From Pseudomonas fluorescens (GTDB taxonomy: Bacteria; Pseudomonadota; Gammaproteobacteria; Pseudomonadales; Pseudomonadaceae), in assembly GCF_902497895.1 (NCBI RefSeq), contig NZ_CABVHQ010000066.1:1-32238 (forward strand): a stretch of 32,238 bases of DNA. The letters are read 5' to 3'. Under the pieces are notes generated by a model that was not told the DNA's origin, ran no database searches, and saw nothing but the letters and a program-made list of their open reading frames with translations. The translations under genes and the position numbers were made by a program. Positions 17,601 to 26,271 of this stretch are shown here, piece after piece (position 1 is the first letter of the stretch; every line of letters begins with the position of its first letter).

Positions 17601-20431
17601 GTTATGACCCTATCACCCGGGAAACCGTGGTGTTCGACCTGCTCCAGCCGCTGTACAACGCGAAGTTGCAGCGCAAGATCGATAATGTCCAGGCGACGAC
17701 CGTCAATCGTCAGCAAATGATCATGGATTTGCTGTGGAGCTGCCTCGAACCCTTGGTCGCCATCGCGACAGCTCCCTACCCGGTATTGAGCCTGGGTGTA
17801 GGCATGTTGCTGGCCTTCAAGGACGGCATGCTGGCACTCCATGCCTACAACCAGGGCGATTCATCGGCGGCCCTGCAACACTACATCGGCTACCTGCTCA
17901 ATACCGCCGGTGCGGTGTTCACCGATCTACGCCCGGCCCTGAAATCGGCGATAACCTTCAGCAAACCGACACGCTACCTGCTACGTACCCCGCAAGAGGC
18001 ACATGCCGTAGCGCTGATCAAACAACTGGAGCCCACGACGCCCACACCCGCCGGCATGCAAAGCGTACTGTTCGAGGGGCAACAGCTTTGGGCCGCCCAT
18101 ACGCCCGACGCGCTGGGTCGCTACCTGTTGTGGCGCCTGGACCCGGTGACCGGGCAATTGAACTCGACCGCGCGCCTGGTGAACAAAACCGACGAGGGGC
18201 GCTGGGTTCGCTCGGGCGTGAGCGGTGGAGCCCCGACGTATCAAAAACTGCCCGAAGCCGACAATCCGCTGAAAGACTACGAGGTGCCGCAAGAGCACTG
18301 GAGGAATTTTGAATCCATTCTGAACCCGAATTTCAAGAAGGAGGCGCTCGACAGTCCTTCATTCCATTTCGGTGAGCAGCTGGCCACGAGCAACCTGCAC
18401 TTACAACTGGAGCCCCTTCGCAAGCCCTATCTCGCCTCGTTCGCACGGCTGTCCAAAGACGCGGATGCGTTCTTCGACAATCTCCAGCCGATCGTCCCGC
18501 GTGCCGATGTGCTGACATTCGAAACGAGCGCGACTCACTCGCATATCATTGAAAAGGTGCTCAAGGAAAATACCGGCTTGATTCTCGGCGCCACACCCGA
18601 CTCCATTGCCGGCAAGGAGTTCTTGCACAGGAACATGCAGGCGCTGTACGACAACGGGGTAAGACGCCTCTATATCGAGTACCTGCCCCGAGACGTCTTC
18701 AGGGCGAAGCTGAACCAACTCAACAGTGGCAAGGCTTCCTGGCATATCGACCAGCACTTGAAAAGAATGGACGCCGCCCTGGGGATCCCGGCGGGATCGA
18801 CCTACTCCTACCGCGCGCTGGTGCAAGAAGCTCGCCGCCTGAAGATCGAAGTTCATGGCCTGGACGCCTCGACCTGTTACAGGCTGGACGATGTGCTGGA
18901 CCTGGCCGATGTTTCCCCCACCACGCCACGCTCCAACACGCAGAGGAACTTCTATTCCCACAAAGTCATTGAAGCGGATGTGGCCGCCAACCCCGACGAT
19001 CGCTGGGTTGCGCTGGTCGAACCAAGCCGCATGGGCACCTACGACCAGGTGCCCGGCCTGGCGGATCTGCAAAAGACCATCAGCATTCGCCTCGAAGACG
19101 TTGCCCCAGGCCAGCCCACAGGCATCAGTAAAGATGCAGCCGGGGCCATCGACGGGGACCCGATGGCCAAAGGCGATTTCAAGCTGACCCTGCAAACCGC
19201 TTACCAGCGACCTGCGCAGGTTCCCCCACAAATCCCTGCAACACCGCCCGCCGGGCCCAATTACAGCGAGTTCGATATTGCACCGCAATTTCGAGAGCAC
19301 ATACGGGAACTGGCGTCAGAGCATAGAGGCCTGGATACACGCTACAGCTCCCGAAATACCGAGCGACGCCTCGCCAAGCAGTCGTTCCAGGAAACCAGGG
19401 ACCGCCTGAAAATTGCCGCCGATGGGTTTTTCCGAGGCGAGGTCACGGTACCCAGGCCCACCTTGCCAAGCCTGACGCCACCGGTGACCCATGAAGGTTT
19501 TCTCAACGACATCTTCAAAAACGCCTCAGGGTTGATTATTGGTGAAGCCCATAGTGGGCAATCCAGTAAGGCATTCCTGATCAAGTACATGGGAGAGCTC
19601 AAACGCAGGGGCGTAAAAACTCTCTACGTTGAGCACTTGCTGACTGATCTGCATCAGGCGGACCTGAATGTCTTCTATCAAACAGGAAAGCTTTCAGATC
19701 GCCTGAAAAACTATCTGAAACAACAGGACAGGGGGCATATGTTCCGCTACATCGGCCTCAAAAACTATTCAAGCGTTATCGAGGCCGCAGGCAAACACGG
19801 GATCCGGGTCCGGGCGCTCGACTGTGCCGCCAGCTACCATCTCAAAGGAATGAGCGAAGCGCAGACACCCCTTCGTATCAAGATGTTCAACTATTTTGCC
19901 AACGAGGTGATCCGGACGGACCAGCTTGCTGAAGGTCCACACAAATGGGTGGCCTTCATGGGCAGCAGTCATACCGATACCTACCAAGGCATTCCCGGTA
20001 TCGCCCAGCTGCAGGATGCGATCAGCCTGCACATCCACGATACCGCTCCCTCCCTGGCAAAAGAGCTGTGCCCTGGAGGATGGGCGTTTGCCAATGAACC
20101 CTTGTACCCAAACAGGTGGACCGCACTGCGCAGTGATTTCAAGATAGAGGTCGCGACCGTCGGCGATAAAGCCCCGCCACCCGTTATCCCCATCGACCGC
20201 ACACGCCTGAAAAGCCCTGGGCATTTCATGATTGAAAAGCCAACCGAGGGAGAGGCCAACCTGGTGCATCACTCCGGCAGCGGCGAGATTATCTCGACCC
20301 CCATCCAGGTGGATGACACAGGGCTGCTTTATATTGATCGCTGGGACTCAATTCGCGAGAAACGCTACCTGAACCTGGCGGAATTGATCAACGACCTGAC
20401 CAGCGTAGTACACCTCACCCAGATCTCTTGA
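14663..20431 (+). CDS. Very large toxin-like protein: duplicated DUF6543-type modules and two tandem TIKI/ChaN-like domains
   Basis: 1922 residues from the ATG at 14663, chosen for GGAG 9 bases upstream; in-frame ATGs at 14648 and 14624 are possible. There is no classical signal peptide. A helical N-terminus is followed by two related modules of about 330 residues. Matching points are PDWY (about 345) with PLWY (about 674), and TPEAP (about 576) with TPQAP (about 914). I read these as the dermonecrotic-toxin-like DUF6543 region common in Pseudomonas. A hydrophobic stretch follows at about 1020-1090. Two TIKI/ChaN/Ere-like domains come next. The second (about 1611-1810) keeps G-E1628-A-H1630, E1657-H1658, D1720 and GSSH with H1770. 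The first (about 1290-1500) has GATP, E1339-Y, D1401 and EPSR at these places. Related domains occur in Pasteurella multocida toxin and MARTX-like toxins. Activity, secretion route and target are unknown, and no adjacent immunity gene is recognised. It interrupts the liu region. Confidence 0.8.
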   Translation: MSTSRLSTSTPSFEEIKGYLYQIGHHLLEPGSSPQPKPGELVHLRQLLTKQPPAPELAHLQQLNATLKTHNQTLFSKSHELYQALAQTDLKHTEGSRLLASLKTELNQKLQALDERSLVDGKGRRSFMANEAGATALEQEARLNVKDRLLLPDETRLVDGISLGPAFRPGLYALTFSYQDQTVELAGAFVLTEKNNPIATSLTLGQSVGKVLLFIPSCGLKSFSSLEDMNTNLLESMEAPLWRNELMNLLPRRYQHLGPAGIWPLELSQIDGEPLFEHTYDTLLAKRTLDIDRALSLEDNPTHSARQLVEDLDRAVRSALPDLSARLELRAQTLLDRCLNYSAPDWYRSADESKRAELAQHLARYNNARQTLIDLFGPAATPQALSRYQLIERLSDELDIDDLDPDQLHVSTYRKVAAVGDYEQKHSLTRLALRGLHTGDELADSDFIKRTTITYAGAPLAEQYQSLTPTWLATWLATLQPRLDFATVQKNLHGEPQIKSAIERMLDLRINALAYVAMLQNHLTEDDYQLIQTLRQGTDIQLKAATVSLQQGQFGDLWLLRQTDDHGAVKRLLLCTPEAPGAQQFRFFNSEVACKAHILGWSQDPVMKGYLIDQVALRFRPAMAKILTGLGFRPHDQEYQKVTFSTPSSHDACLKAAASHMLATREDDYTYGTPLWYTSASAAERKQLTSLAEDAEGALENYSANPLSDIRFISFERYVHGQAKNQLNQLLGRRQNDIDPDTVLAHYPQAFPGLKTPQSLTYTQLFRDGYEDYRGFLDAKFDRSATFTAPTGIDLSNLTAENVAISVRGVWIGQRYTDEIKARLQNTHSTGYTMRRDATLAITQLQMRNAALESRLKGHIASVDLDWLEQTINAMGDTSPQTRESYQIHRLFVDGEWVIDNFLFKRGNDPVLLYTPQAPDGIAFREARRFNYLLKETDGMVGYLSSRVGVQAQTRVRAFLENAKQQLPKDLTAADLSVPRYDPITRETVVFDLLQPLYNAKLQRKIDNVQATTVNRQQMIMDLLWSCLEPLVAIATAPYPVLSLGVGMLLAFKDGMLALHAYNQGDSSAALQHYIGYLLNTAGAVFTDLRPALKSAITFSKPTRYLLRTPQEAHAVALIKQLEPTTPTPAGMQSVLFEGQQLWAAHTPDALGRYLLWRLDPVTGQLNSTARLVNKTDEGRWVRSGVSGGAPTYQKLPEADNPLKDYEVPQEHWRNFESILNPNFKKEALDSPSFHFGEQLATSNLHLQLEPLRKPYLASFARLSKDADAFFDNLQPIVPRADVLTFETSATHSHIIEKVLKENTGLILGATPDSIAGKEFLHRNMQALYDNGVRRLYIEYLPRDVFRAKLNQLNSGKASWHIDQHLKRMDAALGIPAGSTYSYRALVQEARRLKIEVHGLDASTCYRLDDVLDLADVSPTTPRSNTQRNFYSHKVIEADVAANPDDRWVALVEPSRMGTYDQVPGLADLQKTISIRLEDVAPGQPTGISKDAAGAIDGDPMAKGDFKLTLQTAYQRPAQVPPQIPATPPAGPNYSEFDIAPQFREHIRELASEHRGLDTRYSSRNTERRLAKQSFQETRDRLKIAADGFFRGEVTVPRPTLPSLTPPVTHEGFLNDIFKNASGLIIGEAHSGQSSKAFLIKYMGELKRRGVKTLYVEHLLTDLHQADLNVFYQTGKLSDRLKNYLKQQDRGHMFRYIGLKNYSSVIEAAGKHGIRVRALDCAASYHLKGMSEAQTPLRIKMFNYFANEVIRTDQLAEGPHKWVAFMGSSHTDTYQGIPGIAQLQDAISLHIHDTAPSLAKELCPGGWAFANEPLYPNRWTALRSDFKIEVATVGDKAPPPVIPIDRTRLKSPGHFMIEKPTEGEANLVHHSGSGEIISTPIQVDDTGLLYIDRWDSIREKRYLNLAELINDLTSVVHLTQIS

Positions 20432-20528
20432 TCAGTCGTCATCGGTCTCCACGTGCGATTGCGTGGTAGCCCCTTCCGACCGTCGCGAACACCCTGCTGA
20501 CCAGGTTGTTATCAGTCAGGGACAGCAA

Positions 20529-20561
20529 ACGACAGCGTGGCCATAGGCACCACGCTGTCGT
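20529..20561. terminator. Bidirectional terminator-like hairpin between convergent genes
   Basis: ACGACAGCGTGG / CCACGCTGTCGT form a perfect 12-bp stem with a 9-base loop. It lies between the toxin stop and the convergent synthetase stop. The T-tracts on both sides are short, so strength is uncertain. Confidence 0.7.
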
Positions 20562-20588
20562 CTTGCTGTATGGAGCGTCCGGCCCCTG

Positions 20589-22280
<1,692 letters not shown>

Positions 22281-22371
22281 GACGACCCCTATTGTGTTTA
22301 TTAGTGGGTAGGCAGGAACCGGCAAGATGAGGGCCTGGTTCCTACAGAAACTGCCTCTACTCTGGCGCAAG

Positions 22372-22387
22372 TTGACGTTAACGTAAA
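22372..22387. promoter_or_regulatory. LiuR-type box, synthetase-proximal
   Basis: TTGACGTTAACGTAAA, near-perfect palindrome around GTTAAC, 92 bp before the synthetase ATG and 100 bp before liuA. It can serve either divergent promoter. Confidence 0.82.
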
Positions 22388-22414
22388 GGGTGATTGACAG
22401 CCGTCCATCTCAGG

Positions 22415-22430
22415 CTTACGTTAACGTAAA
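22415..22430. promoter_or_regulatory. LiuR-type box overlapping the predicted liuA promoter
   Basis: TTACGTTAACGTAA (22416-22429) is a perfect 14-bp palindrome, 43 bp centre-to-centre from the first box (about four helical turns). A perfect TTGACA lies at 22394-22399, and a -10 placed 17 bp later (TACGTT, 3/6 match) would lie inside the box, consistent with direct repression of liuA. Confidence 0.85.
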
Positions 22431-22462
22431 GGTGAGAGCTGAACAGGCGCTCTCTGCCATCT

Positions 22463-22470
22463 AACAAAAA
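22463..22470 (+). promoter_or_regulatory. CA motif (AANAANAA) in liuA leader, possible Hfq-Crc site
   Basis: AACAAAAA matches AANAANAA exactly and lies 4 bases before the AAAGGTGA ribosome site of liuA. Occupancy by Hfq-Crc is inferred. Confidence 0.6.
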
Positions 22471-22486
22471 GCCCAAAGGTGACCCC

Positions 22487-23650
22487 ATGAGCTACCCAAC
22501 CCTGAACTTCGCCCTGGGCGAAACCATCGACATGCTGCGCGATCAGGTCCAGTCCTTCGTTGCTAAAGAGATCGCCCCGCGTGCGGCGCAAATCGATGTC
22601 GACAATCTGTTCCCTGCCGACATGTGGCGCAAGTTCGGCGACATGGGCTTGCTCGGGATCACCGTGCCGGAAGAATACGGCGGTGCCGGCCTGGGTTACC
22701 TGGCACACGTGGTGGCCATGGAAGAAATCAGCCGCGGCTCGGCCTCGGTCGCCCTCTCCTACGGCGCGCACTCCAATCTCTGCGTCAATCAGATCAACCG
22801 TAACGGCAACCACGAACAGAAAACCAAATACCTGCCAAAACTGATCAGCGGCGAACACGTTGGCGCCCTGGCCATGAGCGAGCCAAACGCCGGTTCCGAC
22901 GTGGTCTCGATGAAATTGCGCGCCGACAAGCGCGGCGACCGCTATGTGCTCAACGGCAGCAAGACCTGGATCACCAATGGTCCGGACGCCAACACCTACG
23001 TGATCTACGCCAAGACCGACCTGGAAAAGGGCGCCCACGGCATCAGTGCGTTCATCGTCGAGCGTGACTGGAAAGGCTTCAGCCGCAGCAACAAATTCGA
23101 CAAGCTGGGCATGCGCGGTTCGAACACCTGCGAGCTGTTCTTCGACGACGTCGAAGTCCCGGAAGAAAACCTGCTGGGCGCCCTCAACGGTGGCGTCAAA
23201 GTGCTGATGAGCGGCCTCGATTACGAACGCGTGGTGCTCTCCGGCGGCCCGACCGGGATCATGCAGGCCTGTATGGATCTGGTGGTGCCGTACATCCATG
23301 ACCGCAAACAGTTCGGCCAAAGCATCGGCGAGTTCCAGCTGATTCAAGGCAAAGTCGCCGATATGTATACCCAACTCAACGCCAGCCGCGCCTATCTCTA
23401 TGCGGTGGCCCAGGCCTGCGAGCGCGGCGAAACCGCCCGCAAGGACGCCGCTGGAGTGATCCTCTACAGCGCCGAATGCGCGACCCGAATGGCCCTCGAC
23501 GCGATCCAGATCCTCGGCGGCAACGGCTACATCAACGAATTCCCGGCAGGTCGTCTGCTGCGTGACGCCAAGCTGTACGAAATCGGCGCAGGCACCAGCG
23601 AGATTCGTCGCATGCTGATCGGTCGTGAACTGTTCAACGAAACCCGCTAA
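22487..23650 (+). CDS. liuA: Isovaleryl-CoA dehydrogenase
   Basis: 387 residues, full length. The catalytic base characteristic of isovaleryl-CoA dehydrogenases is visible as Glu247 in LDYERVVLSGGPTGIMQ, rather than the C-terminal Glu of most acyl-CoA dehydrogenases. FAD and substrate motifs are AMSEPNAGSDVVSMKL, WITNGPDANTYVIYAKTD, RKQFGQSIGEFQLIQGK and the C-terminal GAGTSEIRRMLIGREL. It oxidises isovaleryl-CoA to 3-methylcrotonyl-CoA, passing electrons to ETF. It has a strong AAAGGTGA ribosome site. It is first gene of liuABCD and only 15 bp separate it from liuB. Confidence 0.96.
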   Translation: MSYPTLNFALGETIDMLRDQVQSFVAKEIAPRAAQIDVDNLFPADMWRKFGDMGLLGITVPEEYGGAGLGYLAHVVAMEEISRGSASVALSYGAHSNLCVNQINRNGNHEQKTKYLPKLISGEHVGALAMSEPNAGSDVVSMKLRADKRGDRYVLNGSKTWITNGPDANTYVIYAKTDLEKGAHGISAFIVERDWKGFSRSNKFDKLGMRGSNTCELFFDDVEVPEENLLGALNGGVKVLMSGLDYERVVLSGGPTGIMQACMDLVVPYIHDRKQFGQSIGEFQLIQGKVADMYTQLNASRAYLYAVAQACERGETARKDAAGVILYSAECATRMALDAIQILGGNGYINEFPAGRLLRDAKLYEIGAGTSEIRRMLIGRELFNETR

Positions 23651-23665
23651 CAGAGCGAGCGCCCC

Positions 23666-25273
23666 ATGACCATCTTGCATACCCAGCTCAACCCGCGCTC
23701 GGCGGAGTTCGCGACCAACAGCGCGGCGATGCTCACCCAGGTCGACGCACTGCATACCCTGCTCGCCCAGGTCCAGCAAGGCGGCGGCCCCAAGGCCCAG
23801 GAGCGGCACACCTCGCGGGGCAAACTGCTGCCGCGCGAGCGCATCAATCGCTTGCTTGACCCGGGTTCGCCGTTTCTGGAAATCAGCCAACTGGCGGCCT
23901 ATGAGGTCTACGGTGAGGATGTCCCTGCCGCCGGAGTGATTGCCGGAATCGGTCGGGTCGAGGGCGTCGAATGCATGATCGTCGCCAACGACGCCACGGT
24001 AAAAGGCGGCTCCTACTACCCGCTGACGGTGAAAAAGCACCTGCGCGCCCAGGCCATTGCCCAACAGAATCGCCTGCCGTGCATTTATCTGGTGGACTCT
24101 GGCGGCGCCAACCTGCCGCGTCAGGATGAAGTGTTCCCCGACCGCGAGCACTTCGGGCGGATCTTCTTCAACCAGGCCAACATGAGCGCCATGGGCATTC
24201 CGCAGATCGCCGTGGTCATGGGCTCCTGCACCGCCGGCGGCGCCTATGTGCCAGCCATGGCTGACGAAGCGATCATGGTGCGCCAGCAAGCCACCATCTT
24301 CCTCGCCGGCCCACCGCTGGTGAAAGCCGCCACCGGTGAAGTGGTGAGTGCCGAAGATCTCGGTGGGGCCGATGTGCACTGCAAGATTTCCGGGGTGGCC
24401 GACCATTACGCCGACAGCGATGAACATGCGCTGGCCCTGGCGCGACGCAGCGTGTCCAACCTCAATTGGCGCAAGCTCGGTGAGTTGCAACAACGCGCGC
24501 CGATTGCCCCGCTGTTCCCTTGCGAGGAGTTGTACGGTGTGGTTCCGGCCGACGCCAAGCAGCCGTTCGACGTGCGTGAAGTTATCGCGCGCCTGGTCGA
24601 CGGTTCGGTGTTCGATGAATTCAAGGCACTGTTCGGCACCACCCTGGTATGCGGTTTCGCCCACCTGCACGGTTATCCGATCGCGATCCTCGCCAACAAC
24701 GGGATCCTCTTCGCCGAAGCCGCGCAGAAAGGCGCGCACTTTATCGAACTGGCCTGCCAGCGCGGCATTCCATTGCTGTTCCTGCAGAACATCACCGGGT
24801 TCATGGTTGGCCAGAAATACGAAGCCGGCGGCATCGCCAAACACGGCGCGAAACTGGTGACCGCAGTGGCCTGTGCCAAGGTGCCGAAGTTCACCGTGAT
24901 CATCGGCGGCAGCTTCGGTGCGGGTAACTATGGCATGTGTGGCCGCGCCTACGATCCGCGCTTTTTGTGGATGTGGCCCAACGCCCGAATTGGCGTGATG
25001 GGCGCCGAGCAGGCGGCTGGCGTGTTGGTACAGGTCAAACGCGAGCAGGCCGAGCGCAGCGGTCAGAGCTTCTCCGATGCTCAGGAAGCCGAGATCAAGC
25101 AACCGATCCTCGATCAGTACGAACAGCAGGGCCACCCGTACTACTCCAGCGCACGGCTGTGGGACGACGGCGTCATCGACCCGGCGCAGACCCGCGATAT
25201 CCTCGCGCTGGCCTTGTCCGCCTCGCTGAATGCCCCCATCGAACCGACCCGCTTCGGCGTGTTCCGGATGTAA
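23666..25273 (+). CDS. liuB: 3-Methylcrotonyl-CoA carboxylase beta subunit (carboxyltransferase)
   Basis: 535 residues, the normal length. It has a biotin-dependent carboxyltransferase fold with an early RGKLLPRERINRLLDPGSPF, the oxyanion loop VVMGSCTAGGAYVPAMADE, and the second-half loop GGSFGAGNYGMCGRAYDPRF and MWPNARIGVMGAEQAAGVL. It transfers carboxyl from the LiuD-bound biotin to 3-methylcrotonyl-CoA, giving 3-methylglutaconyl-CoA. It works as an alpha6-beta6 complex with LiuD. The ribosome site before the ATG is weak (GAGCG), so coupling to liuA may matter. Confidence 0.96.
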   Translation: MTILHTQLNPRSAEFATNSAAMLTQVDALHTLLAQVQQGGGPKAQERHTSRGKLLPRERINRLLDPGSPFLEISQLAAYEVYGEDVPAAGVIAGIGRVEGVECMIVANDATVKGGSYYPLTVKKHLRAQAIAQQNRLPCIYLVDSGGANLPRQDEVFPDREHFGRIFFNQANMSAMGIPQIAVVMGSCTAGGAYVPAMADEAIMVRQQATIFLAGPPLVKAATGEVVSAEDLGGADVHCKISGVADHYADSDEHALALARRSVSNLNWRKLGELQQRAPIAPLFPCEELYGVVPADAKQPFDVREVIARLVDGSVFDEFKALFGTTLVCGFAHLHGYPIAILANNGILFAEAAQKGAHFIELACQRGIPLLFLQNITGFMVGQKYEAGGIAKHGAKLVTAVACAKVPKFTVIIGGSFGAGNYGMCGRAYDPRFLWMWPNARIGVMGAEQAAGVLVQVKREQAERSGQSFSDAQEAEIKQPILDQYEQQGHPYYSSARLWDDGVIDPAQTRDILALALSASLNAPIEPTRFGVFRM

Positions 25274-25314
25274 TCCTGTGGGGGCGGCGGGGCGGCGATC
25301 CGACTTGCCCTAAC

Positions 25315-25414
25315 TGTAGGAGCGAGCTTGCTCGCGATGGACGTTAACGATAACGCGTGTTTTCTGAATAAACGCGCCACCCTTGAGACCATCGCGAGCA
25401 AGCTCGCTCCTACA
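25315..25414. repeat. REP doublet between liuB and liuC
   Basis: TGTAGGAGCGAGCTTGCTCG begins at 25315 and its inverse ends at 25414, again with the GCGAGCAAGCTCGC core. It lies inside the operon, where a long RNA hairpin could protect upstream mRNA from 3' exonucleases and unbalance expression of liuAB relative to liuCD. Confidence 0.88.
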
Positions 25415-25446
25415 ACAGCGCCAACTCCCGCAAAGCAGTGAAGGAC

Positions 25447-25454
25447 AAAAACAA
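25447..25454 (+). promoter_or_regulatory. CA motif (AANAANAA) at the liuC start, possible Hfq-Crc site
   Basis: AAAAACAA matches AANAANAA exactly, between the ribosome site AAGGA (25441-25445) and the ATG at 25456. Binding here would directly block initiation. Inferred from the motif. Confidence 0.62.
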
Positions 25455-25455
25455 T

Positions 25456-26271
25456 ATGAGCGACTTCAACACCCTCGAACTGCTGACCGACCCCCGTGGT
25501 TTCGCCACGCTGTGGCTCAGCCGCGAACAAAAGAACAACGCCTTCAACGCCGAGATGATCCGTGAATTGATCCTCGCGCTGGACCAGGTGCAGAGCGCCC
25601 CGAACCTGCGGTTTCTGTTGGTACGCGGTCGCGGCAAGCATTTCAGTGCCGGCGCCGATCTGGCCTGGATGCAGCAATCGGCCGAACTGGATTACCACAC
25701 CAACCTCGACGACGCTCGGGAATTGGCGGAGTTGATGTACAACCTCGCCAAGCTGAAAATCCCGACTTTGGCAGTGGTGCAAGGCGCGGCCTTTGGCGGC
25801 GCGCTGGGCCTGATCAGTTGCTGCGACATGGCAATTGGCGCCGATGACGCGCAGTTCTGCCTGTCGGAAGTGCGCATTGGCCTGGCGCCAGCGGTCATCA
25901 GCCCGTTCGTGGTGCAGGCCATCGGTGAACGCGCGACACGCCGTTATGCCCTGACCGCCGAGCGCTTCGGCGGGCAACGGGCGCGGGAAATCGGCTTGTT
26001 GTCCGAAAGCTATCCGGCCACTGAGCTGGAGCAGAACGTCGGACAATGGATCGATAACCTGCTGCTCAACAGCCCGGCCGCCATGCGCGCCAGCAAGGAC
26101 TTGCTGCGTGAAGTCGGCAACGGCGCACTGACTCCGGCGCTGCGCCGCTACACCGAAAACGCCATTGCCCGCATCCGCGTCAGCCCCGAAGGCCAGGAAG
26201 GCCTGCGTGCCTTCCTGCAAAAACGTCCGCCGAACTGGCAACCCGCCACGACCACCAAGGAGCCGCACTGA
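25456..26271 (+). CDS. liuC: 3-Methylglutaconyl-CoA hydratase (enoyl-CoA hydratase family)
   Basis: 271 residues from the ATG at 25456; an in-frame GTG at 25438 lies within the ribosome-binding region and is rejected. Crotonase-fold oxyanion-hole motifs are present: RGRGKHFSAGADLAWM and GAAFGGALGLISCCDMAI, plus FCLSEVRIGLAP with the catalytic Glu. It hydrates 3-methylglutaconyl-CoA to HMG-CoA, the substrate of LiuE. Its stop overlaps the liuD start (TGATG). Confidence 0.93.
   Translation: MSDFNTLELLTDPRGFATLWLSREQKNNAFNAEMIRELILALDQVQSAPNLRFLLVRGRGKHFSAGADLAWMQQSAELDYHTNLDDARELAELMYNLAKLKIPTLAVVQGAAFGGALGLISCCDMAIGADDAQFCLSEVRIGLAPAVISPFVVQAIGERATRRYALTAERFGGQRAREIGLLSESYPATELEQNVGQWIDNLLLNSPAAMRASKDLLREVGNGALTPALRRYTENAIARIRVSPEGQEGLRAFLQKRPPNWQPATTTKEPH

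Noticed and set aside
22421..25135. Very long antisense open frame (904 codons) opposite liuA and liuB
   Set aside because: It is a mirror of two well-supported, high-G+C genes, its product resembles no family, and it is rich in Ala/Gly/His/Asp/Val typical of antisense shadows.
25340..25349. GACGTTAACG in the loop of the REP doublet, resembling a LiuR half box
   Set aside because: The flanks do not extend the palindrome (GAT instead of TAA/TCA), and loops of this repeat class in my recollection carry similar sequence, so it is more likely part of the repeat.
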